Assembly (NCBI GenBank): GCA_038093515.1
Contig: JBBPSI010000088.1
Location: 1-64,000, forward strand
DNA: 64,000 nucleotides
From: Butyriboletus loyo
Lineage: Eukaryota; Basidiomycota; Agaricomycetes; Boletales; Boletaceae
Direction: 5' to 3'
Position numbers and translations under genes: made by a program
Shown: piece after piece, positions 58,798 to 64,000 of the stretch
How positions within the stretch are numbered: position 1 is the first letter of the stretch
Layout: each line of letters begins with the position of its first letter
Notes under the pieces: generated by a model
Told to the model about the DNA's origin: nothing
Seen by the model: the letters and a program-made list of their open reading frames with translations, nothing else
The model's database searches: none

Positions 58798-61700
58798 TCA
58801 TGTTTCGTCTGCCTCTTCATCTTCCTTATTCGACGTCCGTTTGAGCGGCTTCAAGACACTCCACATACGTGACATGACGTTCTTGACAATCGCCTTGCTC
58901 CGCCCATACGACCGGATACGGAAAAGATACGTGAACACATACATCGCACAAATCTGTACGTCGAATCGCCAGCACCGAATCAACGTCTATCATCATCATC
59001 ATCAGGAAAAAAATCATATCGACTCACGTTGAACACGATAAACGCGCAAAACAAACCCACGTCCCGCCAATGATGCCCATATTGAATGTTGAACATGCGA
59101 AACAGCCACGCGTCTGCAGTGCTGGCAGAGCAGTACAGACAGTCTGATCCACCATCTGGGTTTTGAAGGTACCCTCCCGAGCTCGAGACGAACGGATCAA
59201 GGTAGGACGCGCAAGAGTAGCCCGAGGGCGGTTGGATCACCGCAAACTCTTTGGCGGAACATTGGACCGACTGTCCAGAAAGAACTATGGGGGCGTTTCG
59301 TCAGAGTCAACAGTATTCCAGAGCGAGGTATCGCTTACTCTGGGAGACCATTCCTTCGATGAGGTACGTATACGGCGAGATCCTATACACCCATTGCCAC
59401 CAGCCAAGTTGCGAAAAGGGTTGAACGACACCGTTGAAGGTCAACACAAAGGAAAAGAGAAAGCTGAATAGAATGCCCGCAATCTCTGCCGTCGGGCTCA
59501 TCGATGCAACGGCTTGCCCGATGGTGGTGTAGTAAATTGGAAAGAGAACGCCAAGCAGGAGGTAGGTGTATCCGCCCCTATCCGTCGGGAAACCGACCGT
59601 CCAGTACCAGCAGAGGAAGAAGAGCGTCGATCCCAGCATGTTCCATGGGATTTCCACGAGGATCTGTGACGTGACGAGCGCCGGCCATGAATATATTCGG
59701 CTGGAACGTTCTCGGATCTCGTACACTTGACGAATGTTCAGAAAGATGACTTGAAGTTGATTCGCGAGCGGTACGCTCAGAATCAATGCCATGAACACCG
59801 CCTGGTAGAGTCTCAGTACCAAGTATCCGAAGGACGTGAAAAGTGGATACGCACAAAGAGTTTGTTCTGCGTGCCCTCGAGAGAGTTATTGCGCTTGAAA
59901 AAGGTGAATCCGATGAATAGACCGCCGACGATGTTCAGCATCAGCTTTGCCATCAAGTAGGTCGGGCTTCTCCAATAGTGTGCAAAATTCCGCACGAGCA
60001 GCATCCATACTTGATAGACCCAAGGCGTCGCAAATCCAGAGCGGATGGCAGCAGACACAGGGGGAGTGTTCCGTCCCTCGCCAACGATGGCATCGATTTC
60101 GTTATCGGCGAGCGTCGACTCGGGGGTGTTGGTCCAAATTTGGTGCCAGTCTACATTGCTGGTTGCTGTCGCCCCAGCGCCAATGACGTCGAGGATGAAT
60201 TCGGCCCTATTCAAGACATTAAGATGCTATCCTGGATGCTTATGTCGATCACAATCAAGCAAACGTACGGATTTTCCTCGGCACCGCAGTGACGCGATCC
60301 ATTCCCTTCAAAATACTGGATGAGCGTCGCAGCGCTGGGTCCAACGTCACCAAAGTAGACAGTTTCGCCGCCCGCTCGCAGCAAGAGCAGCCGATCAAAG
60401 ACCTGGAAAAGCTCAGCGGAGGGCTGTACCAGCCCATATCAGCACGTATCATGGACGTCCAGAAGCGATGTATACCAACCTGATGTATACTGTGTGGAGT
60501 GCCTTCAGCAACTGCGTGTGGCAACAAGAAAGATGAACGAACGTGCAAAGAATCGCTTGTCCGCTGTCTGCCAGGTCCCGCAGAAACGAGAGGATCGCCC
60601 ATGCACTCTGTGAGTCCAATCCGGACGTGGGTTCGTCCAAGAACAACAACAGCTTTGGCTGGAAACAAAAAGTTCATGAACTGACTCGCCATCGCGAAGA
60701 ATCGAGAAACGCGTGTACCTTGGCGGCCAGTTCTACCCCAATGGTCGTTCTCTTCTTCATTTCAACGCCAAGCGAGCCGACTATCGCATCTTTATAAGCG
60801 CCCAGCCCACACATCCTCAAGCACCTGTCGACACTACAAGCAAAGCCTTAAGAGTCGGCACAACCCCGAGCCATGAAATAGCTTACTAGGCTTCTTTCTC
60901 AGCTTCTGGAACGCTAAATGGCTGTCTCAACTTTGCCGAGAACAGCAATGCCTCCCTAACCGTCATCGTCGCAAGGTGCGTGTCTGTTTGCTGGCAGTAA
61001 CCACTGACAAAAGTTGAGCATGACCTCCGCACAGGCGAGTTGCTCAACTCACGTCTGGGCTTGGAAATCGGATGGAAGAGGGTGACCGTTCACGAATCGA
61101 GTCCCCGAAACAACGCCTATTTCGGTGCGCTCTGCCAGCACGTTCAGGAGGGTCGTCTTTGAAAGAGCAACATCAACACTAGCAAACTTCAGGAATTCCT
61201 ATTGAATATACATACCTTCCCGGCGCCAGATTCACCCATGAGCGCCGTGAGTTTTCCCGGAGCGACATAACCAGAGACGTCGTTAAGGAGTCGTCGGCCT
61301 GCGACCTCGTAGTTTATGTGTTGCCAGGTGAACGTGTTCCTCATCTTAGGCTGGTGCTCCAACACTTCGCGGATATCCTCTCTGTTCTTCCTCCGTGCAT
61401 CCGATTCCGAGGTTGTAGAACTTGGAACCTTTGTCTTCTCTTCGTCCAAATTTGACCCAGAGGATGTTGCAGTATGAATACTAGGAGGGTGTGAACCTTG
61501 CTTGAATAGTACAACAGAAGTTGCGCCAGCCAGACTGGTGTTGAACTCGGTAAAGATAAGGAGGACGATCATGAAGAAGACCGCAAAGGCAATCACAATC
61601 CCAAAGTTCTGATACGATACAAGGTTAGCTGGAAAAGATGACAAAACTGTGACCTACCCTCCACAGGTGACTGTACAAATAACCGTAGGAGAGAAACACG

Positions 61701-64000
61701 AAGCGATTCCCATCGACAAATGGGTTCCCCGCTTGAGAACCGACTGTCGTACACGCTTTGTTGCTGTCAGGGAACGAGCCATACAACGGACCACTTGGCA
61801 CGAGCGTGCCGCAAAATCCGTCTATAGTATGAAACTCGTTCACCAAGAGGGACTCAAATGAATATCTGATCGGCTAGTACTCTCTTTGAGCTCATGTACA
61901 AAGGAGGGAAATAGAGGACGACTTGCGTTGATGTAGGTGATCCACCGCAGAGCACCGATCATGGACGGTTGTGGTATGATGTACCCGGCTAATTGAAATG
62001 CATGAGGATATCGACTGCAATCTGTTAGTGGTGAAGCACTGACTGTACAAGGACACCACCAATATGAGAATTCCAGCAAATGCTTGAGCTGGTGCCTCCG
62101 ATTTAAACGCTGCAGCTAGACCACGAAACAGGGCTTTTCCTAGGAGTGCGGTGACGAACTCGAGTAGGAAGAATATACTGTCATGGAAGCCAAACATGAG
62201 CAAAGGCGCGAGGGAGGATGCGTCTACGCACAAGAATTGACCCGCAGTGCGTTGAAGCCCAACCAAGAAGTATAGGACGATGCTGTACAATAGCAGGATA
62301 ATGAACGTGATCGGCACGTCGACCAGAGTCAACGCGATTGCTTCAACAAAGGGGTGGTACATGGCTGCCTTGTAATGTCGCTCGACGATCGGCCTCAGGG
62401 CAAAGAGCGAGGGGATCTCTGACATCGCAAAGAGCGCAGGCAGGAATACGGCACTGTGAAAGTCATTAGGCAAGAAGAGATAGACGGAGAAGATCTGACA
62501 AGAATAGAATCCCACCGCGAGAATAATACGCTGTGGTATTTGTTGACAGTTGCAGGAACGTCGTCCCGAGAATGATGGCTTGCAGGATGAATACGCTGGA
62601 GTCTGGTTGGTAACGATGTTCAAAGAGGCGTAAGAGACCCTCACCATATATTTATGATGATAAGTGAAACAGAGCCAGCTTGTATCTGAACTCTCCTGCC
62701 CATCACGCTTCGGATTTGCATCGGGATGGAAATCGTATACGGGCTTTGCTTCTGCATGTGTCTCGCACGCTCCGCCTTGGCGCTTTCACGATATGCAGAA
62801 ATCAGGTCTTTTTTTCCAACGTATTGTTCTCGAAATGAAGCCATGTCTGAGATGTTGTCCTGCATGATCGATGATAGCCGGTAATATTGCTCGAACCCTT
62901 CCGACGTCGAAGGAACACCACGCGCACCATCCTGGACCCGACGCCCGTTGGGATCCGTTACGGAAACCAGAAAGTCAGATGTCGTTTGCCGGTCCGCTGG
63001 TTCGTATCCCATGCCGATGAAGTACTGCCTCGCCTCGTTTGCTGGACCAAAATAGACCATTCGACCTTCGTAGATCAAGCAGACTTTGTCGAACATCTCA
63101 TAGAGTGACTCTCCTGCTTGATAAATCGAGACAATAGTGGCCACCCTGACGACGTTAGTTGCAATCCGTAAAGCATGCACATATTCAGCAGCGGTGGACG
63201 CGTCCAGACCTCGTGTCGAGCTGAAGGAGAGTGTGAACACCACAAGCTTCAGGAAAGAGTCACGCGTACTTGTCCCAGCAGGTCAACAGGCTCCTCGTTG
63301 CCAAGGTTTCGCTGATAGACACTCTTTTCTTCTCCCCACCGGAGACGCCTCGCAATGCAGCATCGCCGACCGGCGTTTTCTTCACGTGTCGTAGGCCAAA
63401 TAAGGTCATCAAGACATCCGTGATTTGCATCCAAAACTCTTTGCGCGACAATCCTTGAACACGTGCCTGAGGAACGCGCGTCTTTGCGGCGAAGCCGATT
63501 GTCTGCTCGACGGTCAGCGATGGGAAATGTACGTCTTCCTCTGGGCAGTATTGGACATCTCCACGATAGTGAAGGCGAATGTCGTCTGGAGAAAAAGAGT
63601 TGTAGCAAACCTCCCCTTTGACGGCATGGAATTCATCGCGCCGATTCGCCAATACTTTGAGAAAGGTAGTACATCCTGATCCCGGCCGGCCTAGAACAAC
63701 TGATCATATCGTCAGCCTCTAGGCAAGTTCAGCGATGCAACAACATACGAAGCATCTCGCCGGGACGAACGACACCACGAAAGCCGCTAATGATCTCACG
63801 CAAGTGCGGGTGTCGGAAGTTCTGGACGGCATCCACAATGTTCGCCGGGTTCAAATTCGAACCGAGCGTGGATTGCAAAGAGGACGAAGCGCCTTTTCCA
63901 ACCACACGAAGCTGATCGAACAGCACTCCGAGCTCGCGTGACTTGATGTCAGCCTCACCACGCCTGCGAACCGAATCTCGAGTCAGTACGAAACGCAAGC
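58798..64000 (-). CDS. PDR-type (ABCG) full-size ABC transporter, 5' end outside the window
   Basis: It reads leftward from the right edge to a stop at 58,798, in many exons. It is an ATP-driven efflux pump of the plasma membrane; fungal relatives export drugs, plant defence compounds and lipids. Seen in order: N-terminal piece (…[21 protein letters not shown]); first nucleotide-binding domain with the PDR-specific Walker [10 protein letters not shown] (Cys for Lys), signature [12 protein letters not shown] and [10 protein letters not shown]; '[15 protein letters not shown]'; six membrane spans including [18 protein letters not shown]; a second domain with canonical Walker A GESGAGKTT, degenerate signature [16 protein letters not shown] and Walker [21 protein letters not shown]; then a second membrane set ([40 protein letters not shown]), an extracellular Cys-containing loop ([10 protein letters not shown]) and a charged tail. 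The asymmetric pair of sites is normal for the family. About 90 N-terminal residues are probably missing. Confidence 0.93.

Overview
The window reads as nuclear DNA of a filamentous basidiomycete, most likely an Agaricomycete and possibly close to Rhizoctonia/Ceratobasidium. The genes carry many short GT-AG introns of about 45-80 nt and some very small exons. They include a DUF6533-type fungal membrane protein, a full-size PDR (ABCG) transporter, a hexose transporter, the mitochondrial 75/78 kDa complex I subunit, and expanded seven-blade WD40 genes. The genus is an inference from gene content, not proven.

Left part, about 0.5-39.7 kb: an accessory region built from repeated copies of a 3.4-5.5 kb unit. 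Each unit holds a plus-strand WD40 gene and, upstream of it and facing the other way, a degraded minus-strand coding region of unknown family (called gene X here). I count seven WD40 copies, R1-R7, with starts at 2758, 7579, 13120, 25614, 29824, 33267 and 36773. Every copy uses a 19-nt first exon, one large exon with all seven propeller blades, then several small exons for a basic, Ser/Pro-rich tail. R2, R5 and R7 can be read through from start to stop (about 553, 550 and 489 aa). R1 keeps the propeller but stops in the tail. R3 has a nonsense codon in blade 4, R4 is frameshifted, and R6 is only a relic. Shared blocks do not follow one branching order, which points to unequal crossing-over and gene conversion. 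The array is split between R3 and R4 by 6-7 kb that carries a truncated start of a further unit and one gene with a 2-oxoglutarate-oxygenase-like fold that seems to lack its iron ligands.

Middle part, about 39.7-50.4 kb: gene-poor. It contains a many-exon DUF6533-type membrane protein gene on the minus strand (41.15-42.85 kb), a pair of small hairpin/MITE-like elements near 46 kb, and a decayed minus-strand gene that resembles fungal Crinkler/RHS-type P-loop NTPases (47.0-48.9 kb).

Right part, 50.4-64 kb: conserved genes. An 11-exon complex I subunit gene (NDUFS1 type, 744 aa) on plus, a 7-exon hexose transporter gene (538 aa) on minus, and a PDR-type ABC transporter on minus whose 5' end lies beyond the right edge.

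The conserved right part and the duplicating, decaying left part form two clearly different compartments. The WD40 array looks like a birth-and-death family in which the propeller fold is kept while residues in particular loops change.
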